A stretch of 64,000 bases of DNA, taken from contig NZ_JACJHR010000004.1 in assembly GCF_014174495.1 (NCBI RefSeq), positions 62,001 to 126,000 on the forward strand, given 5' to 3'. This stretch comes from Amycolatopsis echigonensis. Its GTDB lineage: Bacteria; Actinomycetota; Actinomycetes; Mycobacteriales; Pseudonocardiaceae. This document shows, one piece after another, positions 34,459 to 43,095 of this stretch; the first letter of the stretch is position 1; every line of letters begins with the position of its first letter. A program made the translations under genes and the position numbers. The notes beneath the pieces were generated by a model. The model had not been told where the DNA came from and did no database searches. It saw only the letters and a list, made by a program, of their open reading frames with translations.

Positions 34459-35277
34459 ATGAAATTCACCAGGATTGCCGCGCTCTCCGCGACGGTGGGC
34501 GTGGTCGGGTTCGCCGGAGCCGTCGGGACGGCCGGTCTGGCCAGTGCCGCCACTCAGGAACCAGTCGCTCCCAGCTCCTACGGGTACGTCCTCGGAGGGC
34601 AGGGCGACATTGTCGAGCAGGTGCTGTCGGCTAAGTACGTGTCGGCGGCGTCGCCGCGGCCGCCGGCCGCCGACCCCGCTGCGACGGCTCCGACCAATGC
34701 TCTGGCCGGAAACAAGGAGTTCAATCTTGGTTCGGGGACGTTTCTCAAGGTCGACGGCAACGCCGCGTTGTTGAAGGTCGCCACGACGGCAGACCCGGCC
34801 ACCGGCGTCTCGACGGCGAAAGTCAGCGGCGGCTCCGCGACCCTCGACGCGAAGGCGGAACTCGGCGGCATCATCAGCGCGCTTCCCGTGGTTGGCCCCA
34901 CCCTCCGCACAGCGGCCGAGTTTGTCGGGTTGGACACGAAAGCTGACGTCTCGCTTTCCCTGACGGCACTTGATTCGAGCTGTCAGGCCGGTCCGTCGGG
35001 CGCCAAGCCGACCGCGACCGCGACGGGCGTGAAAGCCAACATCACGGTAACGCTGCCGATCGCCGGGAAGGTTCTCGACCACGCACTGATCGATCTGGAA
35101 TCGCCCCTGAACCTTGAAGTCAACGGGAAACCTTTCAGCGTCAAGAAGAACACGGTGACCCAGCTGGACGGCGGGGGCATCTCGGTCGACGCCGTCTCGG
35201 CCGGTTTCGGCAGCGAGCGGATCAACCTCGGACATGTCGAGTGCCGCCCGGGCACGCCGGCCGCGGACGCTCAGTGA
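34459..35277 (+). CDS. Secreted protein, choice-of-anchor-P-like, copy A
   Basis: A 272-residue exported protein with a signal peptide (MKFTRIAALSATVGVVGF, cleavage near ASA-AT). Its C-terminal half has LTALDSSCQAGPSGAKP and ends ERINLGHVECRPG, giving one Cys pair, plus beta-rich repeats. It is a clear paralogue of 55651-56448, which has SCQAGPAGA and VNLGHVECHPG at the same places. No catalytic motif. AAGGA lies 8 bases before ATG 34459. A perfect hairpin follows the gene. GTGATTATTTCA at 34290-34301 lies in its upstream region. Confidence 0.78.
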   Translation: MKFTRIAALSATVGVVGFAGAVGTAGLASAATQEPVAPSSYGYVLGGQGDIVEQVLSAKYVSAASPRPPAADPAATAPTNALAGNKEFNLGSGTFLKVDGNAALLKVATTADPATGVSTAKVSGGSATLDAKAELGGIISALPVVGPTLRTAAEFVGLDTKADVSLSLTALDSSCQAGPSGAKPTATATGVKANITVTLPIAGKVLDHALIDLESPLNLEVNGKPFSVKKNTVTQLDGGGISVDAVSAGFGSERINLGHVECRPGTPAADAQ

Positions 35278-35370
35278 GGTTCCCGGCCGTTTAGCAGCTC
35301 TGTCGGCGGACACGCTGGTGCCGTCCCTCGGTCGGGAGAATGCTGAGTCCTTCGGCATCTGATCGGCAAC

Positions 35371-35409
35371 CGGTGGGTGAAGCGCGGCCTCGTCGAGCTT
35401 CACCCACCG
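35371..35409 (+). terminator. Hairpin terminator after secreted protein copy A
   Basis: CGGTGGGTGAAGC (35371-35383) pairs with GCTTCACCCACCG (35397-35409): a perfect 13-bp stem 93 bases after the stop. No T-tract. Confidence 0.75.
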
Positions 35410-35538
35410 CGTTCGGTTCGCGCACGCACTGGATTCACCATGTTCGCTTTTCTCCCGACGGCCCTGGCGTTGCTGGACTTCGGAGCATTGCTGGTCCGGG
35501 AGGTTCGCCGACGAGGACGTGCGGAAGACTGAGCGGAC

Positions 35539-35576
35539 GGCAACCGCCCGGGTCCGGCGTGGGCCGGGTGGTTGCC
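35539..35576 (+). terminator. Second hairpin
   Basis: GGCAACC-G-CCCGG (35539-35551) pairs with CCGGG-T-GGTTGCC (35564-35576), one mismatch. It closes a ~130-bp segment between two hairpins. Confidence 0.6.
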
Positions 35577-35841
35577 ACCGTCGCTTCGAATCGCCCGCGC
35601 AACCGGGGTTGTGCCGACCGATCAGGTGCCGGTGCCCGCGATCGCCGAGGAGTGCTGGCCGCGCGGCAGCGTAGATCGGCTCCACACCTTCCGCGGCATG
35701 CCGGGGGCCACTCGCGCGACCCGATCATATTCAGCTCCCGGTTCGCGACGAACCGTCCGTGAGTGCGTACCTGCTCGTCGTTCGAACCACGGAAGGCGCC
35801 CCGCGGCCCAGGGATCTGACCGGAAAGGCCTTCTCGCGCGT

Positions 35842-36085
35842 GGTCACTGGTCCGTTCCGGCACCACGCTGCGCACTCAACGTCGCCCTGGACACGTTCGG
35901 GCTCGTGATGACGAACCTGCGACTTCGACGCGCAGGCCGTCGCCGTCGCGCTCTCCACCGGCACGCACGGCACCGGTGCGCCGGGCGTGATCAGCACGGT
36001 CACGCTGCGGCGCGAAGCGTCCCTTTGTGCTCGCCGAGCAGGAACGTCCGGAGCCGCTGGAGTACAGCGATCTGCCGCACCGCAG
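35842..36085 (+). pseudogene. Internally deleted copy of the FAD-linked lactone oxidase
   Basis: The stretch aligns by eye with the oxidase gene at 53541-54857. GTCCGTTCCGGCACCAC, then the block containing GATGACGAACCT and the 20-base CCACCGGCACGCACGGCACC, are shared. So are GAACGTCCGGAGCCGCTGGA and TACAGCGATCT. Between these blocks about 100 and about 250 bp of the intact gene are missing, and frames are broken. It is a duplicated then eroded copy. A terminator at 36136 follows it. Confidence 0.8.
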
Positions 36086-36135
36086 GTCAGCGCTGGTTCA
36101 CCCCGGTACCCCAAAGACCAGGTGAACCAGCGCTC

Positions 36136-36173
36136 CGCCAGGGGCCCGCTGAACGCGGGACGGGCCCCTGGCG
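36136..36173 (+). terminator. Hairpin terminator after the oxidase pseudogene
   Basis: CGCCAGGGGCCCG (36136-36148) pairs perfectly with CGGGCCCCTGGCG (36161-36173), then GGCCTTT. Likely the surviving terminator of the lost gene. Confidence 0.8.
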
Positions 36174-36186
36174 GGCCTTTCCGGCA

Positions 36187-36275
36187 GCGCAACCCAGCCA
36201 GATCGCTTGCCGCGGGGGAATCTGAGCCTCACTGTGGACGGCGGGTGACAGGTCCACAGCGGAGCGACGCAAGGC
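36187..36275. repeat. Dispersed intergenic repeat, copy 1 (second copy 62511-62605)
   Basis: GCGCAACCCAGCCAGATCG, CTTGCC, GGGGAA and, further on, CTGTGG, CCACAGCGGAG and TAACCG occur in the same order at 62511-62605 with roughly 70 percent similarity by eye. The element is about 90-100 bp and non-coding in both places. Confidence 0.6.
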
Positions 36276-36469
36276 TAACCGGAAATCCCGCAGAATTCAG
36301 CTAGCGCGCGCTATTTCTCACCCCGGCGCATCATGCGCGACATGGCAATCGGGTAACGCCTTGTTTCCTGCTGGACGCCAAGATGCATGAATACCTCATC
36401 TCGGTCAGCGGAGTTATCGCGCGGGCACCGGCTGTCCCGCGCGGATGCGGCAGTTGTTCGCGTTCTTGG

Positions 36470-36718
36470 TCACAGCGTCCTTCTGAAGACGCAGTAGGCC
36501 CGCGGGCGTCCGGTGTCGTCCAACACCGCGGAGAAGTCGGAGAGCATCCAGCCCTCCGCTTCCACCGCCTCGATCTGCTCCGCCCATCCGGCGACGGATC
36601 CGCTGGCCGTGAACGGGGCGTTGAACATCGCCGCGAACACAGTCCTCCCTCGGCGCGCCGCGCGGGCGGCCTCGGCGCCGACACTCGCAGCTTGCGCCCT
36701 GTTGAACAAAATCGGCAT
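36470..36718 (-). CDS. Small conserved protein of unknown function
   Basis: An 82-residue protein with ILFNRAQAASVGAEAARAA, a central AGWAEQIEAVEAEGWMLSDF and the ending GRPRAYCVFRR. Short actinobacterial proteins with an I-E-x-x-E-x-x-G-W-x-L core followed by a Y-x-L/V-F-R-R end are common and have no assigned role that I know. ATG at 36718 has GGAGG 8 bases upstream, good support for a real gene. It stands alone inside a decayed region. Confidence 0.65.
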   Translation of the reverse strand: MPILFNRAQAASVGAEAARAARRGRTVFAAMFNAPFTASGSVAGWAEQIEAVEAEGWMLSDFSAVLDDTGRPRAYCVFRRTL

Positions 36719-37959
36719 CCTCCAGTCCTCCAGAGCGCGATGTGTGCCCATGCCAGGGCCTCTCCCCGCGGTGGCGAAAGCTGTCCCAGCCCCGCTGGCG
36801 TTCGGTGGTGCGGTTTCAGCCGTCGGCGAGTCAGCGGCGGTCCTGCGTCATCGTCGGCGGCGTGGCGCGGTTTACCTTCGTCCAGGCCGGTGGCGGTTCC
36901 CGGATCCGCGATGAAGAGGCCGGGATCGGCTTGCGTGCCAAGGAGTGCGGACACGGGCTTTCCTGCGCACTAGGTCGTCCGCATGACCGGACAGTTGTCG
37001 TCGCGGTGCGGGCGACGATGGGCGGAGTGCGTGCAGGGGCGGGCTTTCGCGGGTCGGGCCGGAGAATCCGAGTGCTGTCGCTCCGGCGCCGGGCGCCTTC
37101 GCGGCCTTGGGCGATTCTGACCTGTTCGCGCACGTGTGGAGACGGGGCCTTCGCACAGCCCGGTTCCGCGCGAACCTTCGTGCCGGACCGCCGATGCCGA
37201 GCAGCGGCGCATTCCCGGTGACCGCCATCCGGTCGGCCCCTTCCGCTGAGTCCGCGCCGCACGGACTGCGTCCGGAACGGCCGTCGAGGCGAGAATCTCT
37301 TTCGCTGCCGGGAACGGGAATCTGTCATACCCGTGCGAGGGTGATATCTCCGGCCGCTCCCGGCGAAAGTCGCCCGCCAGGAAGGAGGACCCGCCGCGGG
37401 CTATGGGGGAATCACCGTCCGCGACGGGGCACCGTGATTCTAACCAGGAAGATTGCTGAGGCAACAGTGCGATCTTCACGTCTTTCGCGTGATATTGACG
37501 AGGTGTCCGGAAGGTCCCGGGCAATACCCAAGGGAATCCTCGTTCGGTCTGTCGCAGGGCGGGAGAACGTGAATGGTCCAGGTCCGGCTGCGGAATGCGC
37601 GGAGTGATCGAAGCGGGGGCGAGCGCCTTCGTCGCGCTCCCGCGGGCTCGATGGCTGCGCGCGAAGGCAGCCGGTCGCGGTGAGCCGACGGCTAGTCGTG
37701 CCCGCGCGAGCGGCCCCGCGCCGGGCAGACGTGATGACGATTCATGATTGGCGTGCTTTACTCCTTTGTGTCTGAGCGGGGAACAAGCAGTCGTCGTCGG
37801 CGGGCTGCTGATCTGAAAGACGCGCCATGGTGCCGGACCAACTGAACACCCGCGATCCGGAAGCACGGCTGTGGCGGCCGCGCAACCCGGCGAGCGGGTG
37901 CGTGCTGCGGCTGGATTTCGCCGACGTTCCGAACAGTCTCTCCGAAAAGATGGTGACCG
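36719..37959. other. 1.24-kb stretch without a recognisable gene
   Basis: Open frames in this stretch are long only because of GC content; none has a ribosome site with protein-like composition. GTGATATT at 37489-37496 matches half of the AT-rich palindrome family. The stretch lies between a decayed oxidase copy and a truncated acyl-CoA ligase, so it is probably eroded DNA. Confidence 0.5.
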
Positions 37960-38238
37960 ATGTCGTTCAACCTCGCCACGATGCTCGTCGGATCGGCTGC
38001 GGCGCGACCAGACAAGCCGTTTCTGTACGCAGGGGGCCACTTGTTCAGCTATGCCGAGGTCGACGGGCTCTCCGGGAGGGTCGCCGAGTTTCTGGTGCGG
38101 CTCGGGCTCGAACCCGGCGACAAGGTCGCGGTCCAGTTGCCGAACGTGCCGGAGTTCGTCCTCGCTTACTTCGGCATCCTCAAGGCCGGGCTGGCGATGA
38201 TGCCGCTGAATCCGCTGCTGACCGCCCCGGAGATCGGG
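37960..38238 (+). pseudogene. Truncated acyl-CoA synthetase (AMP-binding) N-terminus
   Basis: The first ~93 residues match long-chain acyl-CoA ligases: MSFNLATMLVGSAAARPDKP, FSYAEVDGLSGRVAEFLVRL, VAVQLPNVPEFVLAYFGILK, MPLNPLLTAPEI. Similarity ends abruptly after EIG, before any ATP-binding motif. Sequence from about 38240 belongs to a different, minus-strand remnant. About 85 percent of the enzyme is missing, so a deletion or insertion joined unrelated DNA here. Confidence 0.75.
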
Positions 38239-38255
38239 CCGGTAAACCGGTGGAG

Positions 38256-38551
38256 TCAGGTGTTGCGGAACAGCGGTGTACACAGTGTTCCGCGCAGGAT
38301 GTCGTCCAGGAGCGCGGGAAGGTTCGGGGGCAGGAGCTTCGCTCCAGGTGCGTCAGCGACCACCGGCGGGTCTGGATGAGGTTGGCTTGCTCGTTGGTGG
38401 TGTATGCCGGTGGCCGGGCGCGCATCGCGCGCTCGGTGAGCCCGGCGTGGGTTTGGTCGATGAGGAAGTCGCCGATATGCCGTGTCAGTGGGTGTTCTGT
38501 TTCCGGGGCGTCGCGGATGGCGTCAGCGACGGCAGTGTCCGGCCAGTTCAC
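38256..38551 (-). pseudogene. C-terminal remnant of an unidentified protein, frameshifted
   Basis: On the minus strand DTAVADAIRDAPETEHPLTR, HIGDFLIDQTHAGLTERAMR and TRRWSLTHLE are protein-like. A shift near 38340 is then needed to continue into LLPPNLPALLDDILRGTLC and a TGA at 38256-38258. I do not recognise the family. It abuts the broken acyl-CoA ligase. Confidence 0.4.
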
Positions 38552-38681
38552 TCGACCCGATCCCCGCTCAGCTTGCCTGGCAACGACGGGTATCCCGCAA
38601 CGTCAACGCCGCCTCGCAACCGCAAACCTCGCCCCGGGCTCGCCGGATCCACCTGGATGTGCGGCTGCTGCCGCCTGTGGG

Positions 38682-39575
38682 TCATGTGCGTTCGCGGGTG
38701 CGGAAGGTGCCGGGTGGGTGGCCGGTTTCGCGGTGGAAGAACTTGCCGAAGTTGGTGGGTTCGGTGAAGCCGAGGCGTCGGCCGATGGCGGCGACGGGCA
38801 GGTCGGTGTGGGCCAGGAGGCGTTTGGCTTCGAGGATGACGCGGGCTTCGATCAGGGTTTTGGCGGTGCGGCCGGTGGCGGTGTGGCAGGCGCGGTTGAG
38901 GGTGCGGAGCGTGTAGCCGAGCCGGGTGGCGTAGTCGCTGGCGTTGCGGGTGGCGGCGAAAGAGCGTTCCAGTTCGTGCTGGAAGCGCATAAAGGTGTCG
39001 TTCGCGGCAGGGGCGAGGTCGTCCGGCTGGGGGAGCCGGGCGATGCGCAGGATCAGCGCGCTGAGCAGGTGCCGCAGGACCTCGATGGCGATCTCGTCGG
39101 TGTCGGCGACGGCGTGGGCGTATTCGGTGGCCAGGTCGTCGATCGCGCGGGTGATGCCGGCTCGCTGGTGGGCCGGCAGGCGCAAGACGACGGGGCCGAA
39201 CGGGCTCAGCAGGGCGCGGGCCGGCTCTAGCCGGGGCAGGAAGGCGGGGGCGAACAGCACCATCCGCACCTGTAGGCCGCCGTCGGGGGTGCTGGGGCGG
39301 GGCAGGCGCAGGACGCGTCCGGGCGTGACGTGGAGGAGCGTGCCCGGGGCGCAGGGGTGATCCACGAAATCGACCATGATGGTGGCCTGGCCTCTGGTGA
39401 CGAGGAAGATCTGGTGGAAGTCGGTGCGGTGCACGACCGTGCGCGTTTCGGGTGAGATTCTGCCTGTCAGGCGGCCGAGGTCGACGACCTCGACGTCAAG
39501 CAAGGCTCGGTCCGGGTTGCCGAAGCTGAACTCGGCAACGGCCACGGAAGCATCGGGTTGTCCAGTTTTGACCAT
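38682..39575 (-). CDS. AraC-family transcriptional regulator
   Basis: A 297-residue regulator. An N-terminal cupin-like sensing region (HQIFLVTRGQATIMVDF, PGTLLHVTPGRVLRLP) is followed by a two-HTH AraC domain at the C-terminus (DYATRLGYTLRTLNRACHTA and ARVILEAKRLLAHTDLPVAA, then GRRLGFTEPTNFGKFFHRET). Start at ATG 39575; the open frame extends far upstream without coding character. It is divergent from the SnoaL-MoaF-NmrA operon across 90 bp, so it most likely controls that operon. Confidence 0.92.
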   Translation of the reverse strand: MVKTGQPDASVAVAEFSFGNPDRALLDVEVVDLGRLTGRISPETRTVVHRTDFHQIFLVTRGQATIMVDFVDHPCAPGTLLHVTPGRVLRLPRPSTPDGGLQVRMVLFAPAFLPRLEPARALLSPFGPVVLRLPAHQRAGITRAIDDLATEYAHAVADTDEIAIEVLRHLLSALILRIARLPQPDDLAPAANDTFMRFQHELERSFAATRNASDYATRLGYTLRTLNRACHTATGRTAKTLIEARVILEAKRLLAHTDLPVAAIGRRLGFTEPTNFGKFFHRETGHPPGTFRTRERT

Positions 39576-39665
39576 AGCGGTTCCCGATCTTACCTCGCCG
39601 TCCCGTCCTGTTCGGACGAACCTGGAGTCCGTCAACGCCACACCCGCGAAAAACGAAACGAGGAC

Positions 39666-40424
39666 ATGATGAACACCAAGGATCTGGTTGTGCGGGCCAC
39701 CGGCGAGCTGTTCGGCGCGAAGGACACCGCCGCGGTGGACCGCTGGGTCGCCGCCGGCTACCGGCAGCACAGCTCGTTGGCGGCTGACGGTCCCGAGGCG
39801 CTGCGCGAACTGGTGGCCACCTTGCCCGAGGGTTTCCGCTACGAGCCGGCACGGGTGATCGCCGACGGTGATCTGGTCGCGCTGCACGGCACCTACCACG
39901 GCTTCGGCCCCCAGCCGCTGGTCGCCTTCGACCTGTTCCGCGTCGAGGACGGCAGGCTGACCGAGCACTGGGACGCACTGACCCCGGTGGTGGCCGACAC
40001 CGTGTCCGGCCGATCGCAGACCGACGGCCCGACCACACCGGGCGACCTGCACAACACCGAGGCCAACCGGAAGCTGGTGACCGAGTTCGCGCAGAAGGTG
40101 CTCAAGGACGCCGACTACTCGGCGCTGACCGACTACATCTCCGCCGAGACCTATCGGCAGCACAACCCGGAGGCCGCGGACGGGCTGGACGGCTTCGGCG
40201 CGGCCGCCGCCGCCTGGGCCGAGCAGGGCAAGAACCTGGTCTACCGCACGATCCATCGGGTCGTCGCCGAGGGCGAGTTCGTCCTGGTGCAGTCCGAGGG
40301 CGAGTTCGGCGTCCCGGTCGCCTACTGGGACCTGTTCCGGGTCGCCGACGGCAAGATCGTCGAGCATTGGGACGTCATCGCCCCTGTTCTCGCCGAACTC
40401 CCGCACGGCAACGGCCTGTTCTAG
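39666..40424 (+). CDS. Tandem SnoaL-like / NTF2-fold protein
   Basis: A 252-residue protein with two copies of a ~115-residue cystatin-like fold. Copy 1 contains ADGDLVALHGTYHGFG and FRVEDGRLTEHWDALTPV; copy 2 contains AEGEFVLVQSEGEFG and FRVADGKIVEHWDVIAPV. Internal duplication is obvious from the paired E-H-W-D motifs. Such proteins act as small-molecule isomerases, cyclases or hydrolases. ATG at 39666 or 39669, with GAGGA just upstream. First gene of an operon of three facing the AraC regulator; probably a detoxification or stress cassette. Confidence 0.85.
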   Translation: MMNTKDLVVRATGELFGAKDTAAVDRWVAAGYRQHSSLAADGPEALRELVATLPEGFRYEPARVIADGDLVALHGTYHGFGPQPLVAFDLFRVEDGRLTEHWDALTPVVADTVSGRSQTDGPTTPGDLHNTEANRKLVTEFAQKVLKDADYSALTDYISAETYRQHNPEAADGLDGFGAAAAAWAEQGKNLVYRTIHRVVAEGEFVLVQSEGEFGVPVAYWDLFRVADGKIVEHWDVIAPVLAELPHGNGLF

Positions 40425-40442
40425 GAAGGCGAGGAACCCGAG

Positions 40443-40772
40443 ATGAGCGATCTGACCTATGCCGGCAAGACCTACCGGTTCACCGTCGACAACGGTGCGG
40501 TGTTCCGCAACACCTACGCCGCCGACGGCACCCGGCTGCACTACGAGGTCCTCGCCGGCCCGGCCGTCGGGGCAACCGAGAACGTCGACCTGCACGCCGC
40601 CGAGATCGCCCCAGGCGTGTTCCTGGTCGGCTGGACGGAGAAGTCGGGGATGACGGTCACCCACGCGATGAACCTCGTCACCGACACCGTTCACGCTTTT
40701 TGGACCTACTCCACCGCGCACGGCCGGGTCGGCGAACTGCACACCGGCACTCTCACCGAGCTCGCTCGCTGA
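40443..40772 (+). CDS. MoaF-like lipocalin-fold protein
   Basis: A 109-residue beta-rich protein: LTYAGKTYRFTVDNGAVFRN, LHYEVLAGPAVG, VDLHAAEIAPGVFLVGWTEK and MTVTHAMNLVTDTVHAFWTY. The order fits the MoaF/phenolic-acid-decarboxylase-like calycin fold. It lies 18 bases after the SnoaL gene with GGAGGAACCCGAG-like purine context (AAGGCGAGGAA). Likely a small-molecule-binding partner in the same pathway. Confidence 0.75.
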   Translation: MSDLTYAGKTYRFTVDNGAVFRNTYAADGTRLHYEVLAGPAVGATENVDLHAAEIAPGVFLVGWTEKSGMTVTHAMNLVTDTVHAFWTYSTAHGRVGELHTGTLTELAR

Positions 40773-40806
40773 TCGTCGACCCCGCCACACTCCAAAGGAG
40801 CCCACA

Positions 40807-41706
40807 ATGATCAACCGTCCATCCCTCCCCCGAACCGGAACCGCCCGGCTCCGGTCCACCAGCCCGATCGCGGTGACCGGGGCGACCGGGCAGCTCGGCG
40901 GCAGAGTCGCCCGGCGGCTGGAGGCGGCCGACTGCGCCCAGCGGCTGATCGTGCGGGACGCCTCCAGGGCGCCCGTACTGCGTAACGCCGAGGTGGCAGT
41001 GGCCGAGTACGCGGACCGCCCGGCGGTCACCGAGGCGTTGAGCGGGGTGGACACCGTGCTGATGGTCTCGGGGCACGAGGACCCGGCCAGGGTCGCCGCG
41101 CACACGACGTTCGTCGACGCGGCGGCCGAGGCCGGTGTCGCTCACCTGGTCTACATCTCTTTCTACGGCGCAAACCCCTCGGCCACCTTCACACTGGCCA
41201 GGGACCACGCGGCGACCGAGCAGCACATCCGGGCCAGCGGCTTGGCGTACACGTTCCTGCGGGACAACCTCTACGCCGACTTCCTGCCCATGCTGGCCGG
41301 GCCGGACGGTGTGATCCGCGGCCCGGCCGGCGGCGGCCGGGTCGCCGCGGTCACCCAGGACGACATCGCCGACGCGGCAACGGCCGTGCTGCGAAACCCC
41401 GGTCCGCACGCCGGCAACACCTACAGCCTCACCGGACCGCAGGCGCTGGGCCTGTCCGAGATCGCCGAGCTGATCACCAGGATCACCGGCCGGGAAACCC
41501 GCTACCAACGCGAAACCCTCGACCAAGCCAAGGCGTCCAGAGCCGCCTACAACGCCCCCGCCTGGCAACGGGAAGCCTGGATCTCCACCTACACCGCGAT
41601 CGCCGCCGGCGAACTGGCCCAGGTCACCACCGACGTGGCCACCCTCACCGGCCACCCCCCGACATCCCTCGAACACCTTCTGCTCACCGGCCAACACCGC
41701 AAGTAG
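40807..41706 (+). CDS. NmrA-type NAD(P)-binding oxidoreductase
   Basis: A 299-residue atypical short-chain dehydrogenase. The Rossmann motif is AVTGATGQLGGRVARRL, followed by LIVRDASRAPVL, GVDTVLMVSG and HLVYISFYGANPSATFTLA. The family's lysine/tyrosine chemistry is replaced as in NmrA/QOR2-like proteins, which sense or reduce quinones using NADPH. An AAAGGAG site precedes ATG 40807. Last gene of the AraC-linked operon; a hairpin follows. Confidence 0.88.
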   Translation: MINRPSLPRTGTARLRSTSPIAVTGATGQLGGRVARRLEAADCAQRLIVRDASRAPVLRNAEVAVAEYADRPAVTEALSGVDTVLMVSGHEDPARVAAHTTFVDAAAEAGVAHLVYISFYGANPSATFTLARDHAATEQHIRASGLAYTFLRDNLYADFLPMLAGPDGVIRGPAGGGRVAAVTQDDIADAATAVLRNPGPHAGNTYSLTGPQALGLSEIAELITRITGRETRYQRETLDQAKASRAAYNAPAWQREAWISTYTAIAAGELAQVTTDVATLTGHPPTSLEHLLLTGQHRK

Positions 41707-41725
41707 AACCTGCCCGGCCTGATGT

Positions 41726-41760
41726 CCCCAACGCGGCGCGTTCAACTGGCGCGATTGGGG
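41726..41760 (+). terminator. Hairpin after the SnoaL/MoaF/NmrA operon
   Basis: CCCCAA (41726-41731) pairs with TTGGGG (41755-41760), with partial extension by GC pairs inside. 20 bases after the stop. Confidence 0.5.
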
Positions 41761-41918
41761 TGCACGACCCTTCTGACACCTGCGCAGCGGACTCCGACCA
41801 TCGACATCTCGGGCCGACGCATTCCGGCGTTCAACAATCGAACGATTACTGAATGTCCGCCCGTCGCCGCGCCGCTGAAGCCTCCATCTAGGTGGAGGTG
41901 TTCAACAACCGGTAGCTG

Positions 41919-42150
41919 GTCGGGCTGGTACGGGTCAGCACGAGCGACAGGAGACCGCGCGGCAGCGCGACGCGCTCGACGAACTGTGCGTGAAGGTATT
42001 CGAGGAGAAGATCAGCGGCAAGCTCGCCGTCGACGCCCCGCCCCGCGCTGACCGCCGCCATCGACTACATGCGCTCTGGCGACATGCTTACCGTGCAGGA
42101 AGTCGACCGACTCGGCCGCAACCTCCTCGAGGTCCTGCTCGTGCGACGTA
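41919..42150 (+). pseudogene. Serine recombinase (resolvase/invertase) remnant
   Basis: The catalytic start LVRVSTS (Ser) is followed, one base out of frame, by QETARQRDALDELCVKVFEE and KISGKLAVDA. After another shift it continues ALTAAIDYMRSGDMLTVQEV and DRLGRNLLEVLL (family D-R-L-G-R). These are successive blocks of the resolvase domain with two frameshifts and no C-terminal HTH. Trace of a transposon or invertible element. A small CCTCCA/TGGAGG inverted repeat lies just before (41881-41898). Confidence 0.75.
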
Positions 42151-43095
42151 GGCGTCGGCGTCGGTGGGTTCCATGTCCCACAACGGTTTCCCGAACCTGG
42201 TGCGCACCTGCTCCAGGTGCCCGACGTCCGAGCTGATCGTGCCGTCCGCAAGCCCTGCGTGATGTTCGACCTCTCCGAGATCGGTTCATCCAGACTGAGG
42301 TTGAGTCAGAACGACAGATGATCACCCGCAGGAATGGGAACGCCCTGGTCCTGGCCGGTACGGACCCTCGGGTCTCCGCCGAGGAACCCTGGAGCTCACG
42401 GGGCATCTCTTGGCAGACCCGTTTCCTCGACGTGGCGGCACGCAAGCAGCGCGGCTCACTCGTTCGAATTGTCAATGGCGCAGTGGCCGCGGGCTCGGCC
42501 GACAATGGAGGCATGTTCACCTCCGGCAATCAGGCCAGTCCGCGTCGCGGCCGTCAGGAACTCGGCGGCGGCTTGCTCGCACCCGCGGCGACGACACCGG
42601 ATGCGCGGAACAACACCGTCGCTGTCGCCGAGCCCGAGGGAGATCCCACGCTGGCCTGCCACGCCCGGACCGAATAACTGCCTCTGCCGCCGTCGGCGAT
42701 TTACCCGGCTCAGCGCAGGTAGGACTCAGCGTCTTGTTGTCGAGCAGCCCGGTGCCCTCTCGGGCGTCGCGCTGAGGCACGCGAGTGTGCAAGTTCCCGG
42801 TAATCGAATGAATGTCTCCTGCCGCGCGACGGCACGTTCGGAAGCGGTGTCGCTCCTTTTCAGGGCCACCCGTCGAACCTTCCGAGCCCCACTCGGACGA
42901 CATGAAAATATCACCGTTTCAACGGATGAAAATGCATATCCCCGGCGGGATGGTCCAACGAATGCGAGTTGTGACGTTGCCAACACGGGTTCCGCGTGCT
43001 TAAAGTTCTCGTAAATTACGCGAAGCTCGTCGGCGCGGGGCCGATGTTTGGCAAAGGCTGAATTCCTCGGTCTTCAGGGCGAAAGAAGGCGCTTC
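42151..43095. other. Intergenic region of 945 bp
   Basis: No supported gene. TGAAAATATCAC at 42903-42914 is identical to a 12-mer at 6631-6642 and lies 182 bases before the next gene start. Confidence 0.5.

Noticed and set aside
35440-35532. A 30-codon hydrophobic ORF (MFAFLPTALALLDFGALLV...) between two hairpins
   Set aside because: The position between two terminators is suggestive, but there is no convincing ribosome site and the peptide is too short to judge.
39576-41105. Upstream extension of the AraC frame on the minus strand
   Set aside because: Antisense to the SnoaL, MoaF-like and NmrA genes. The AraC protein has a good start at 39575 and needs nothing upstream.
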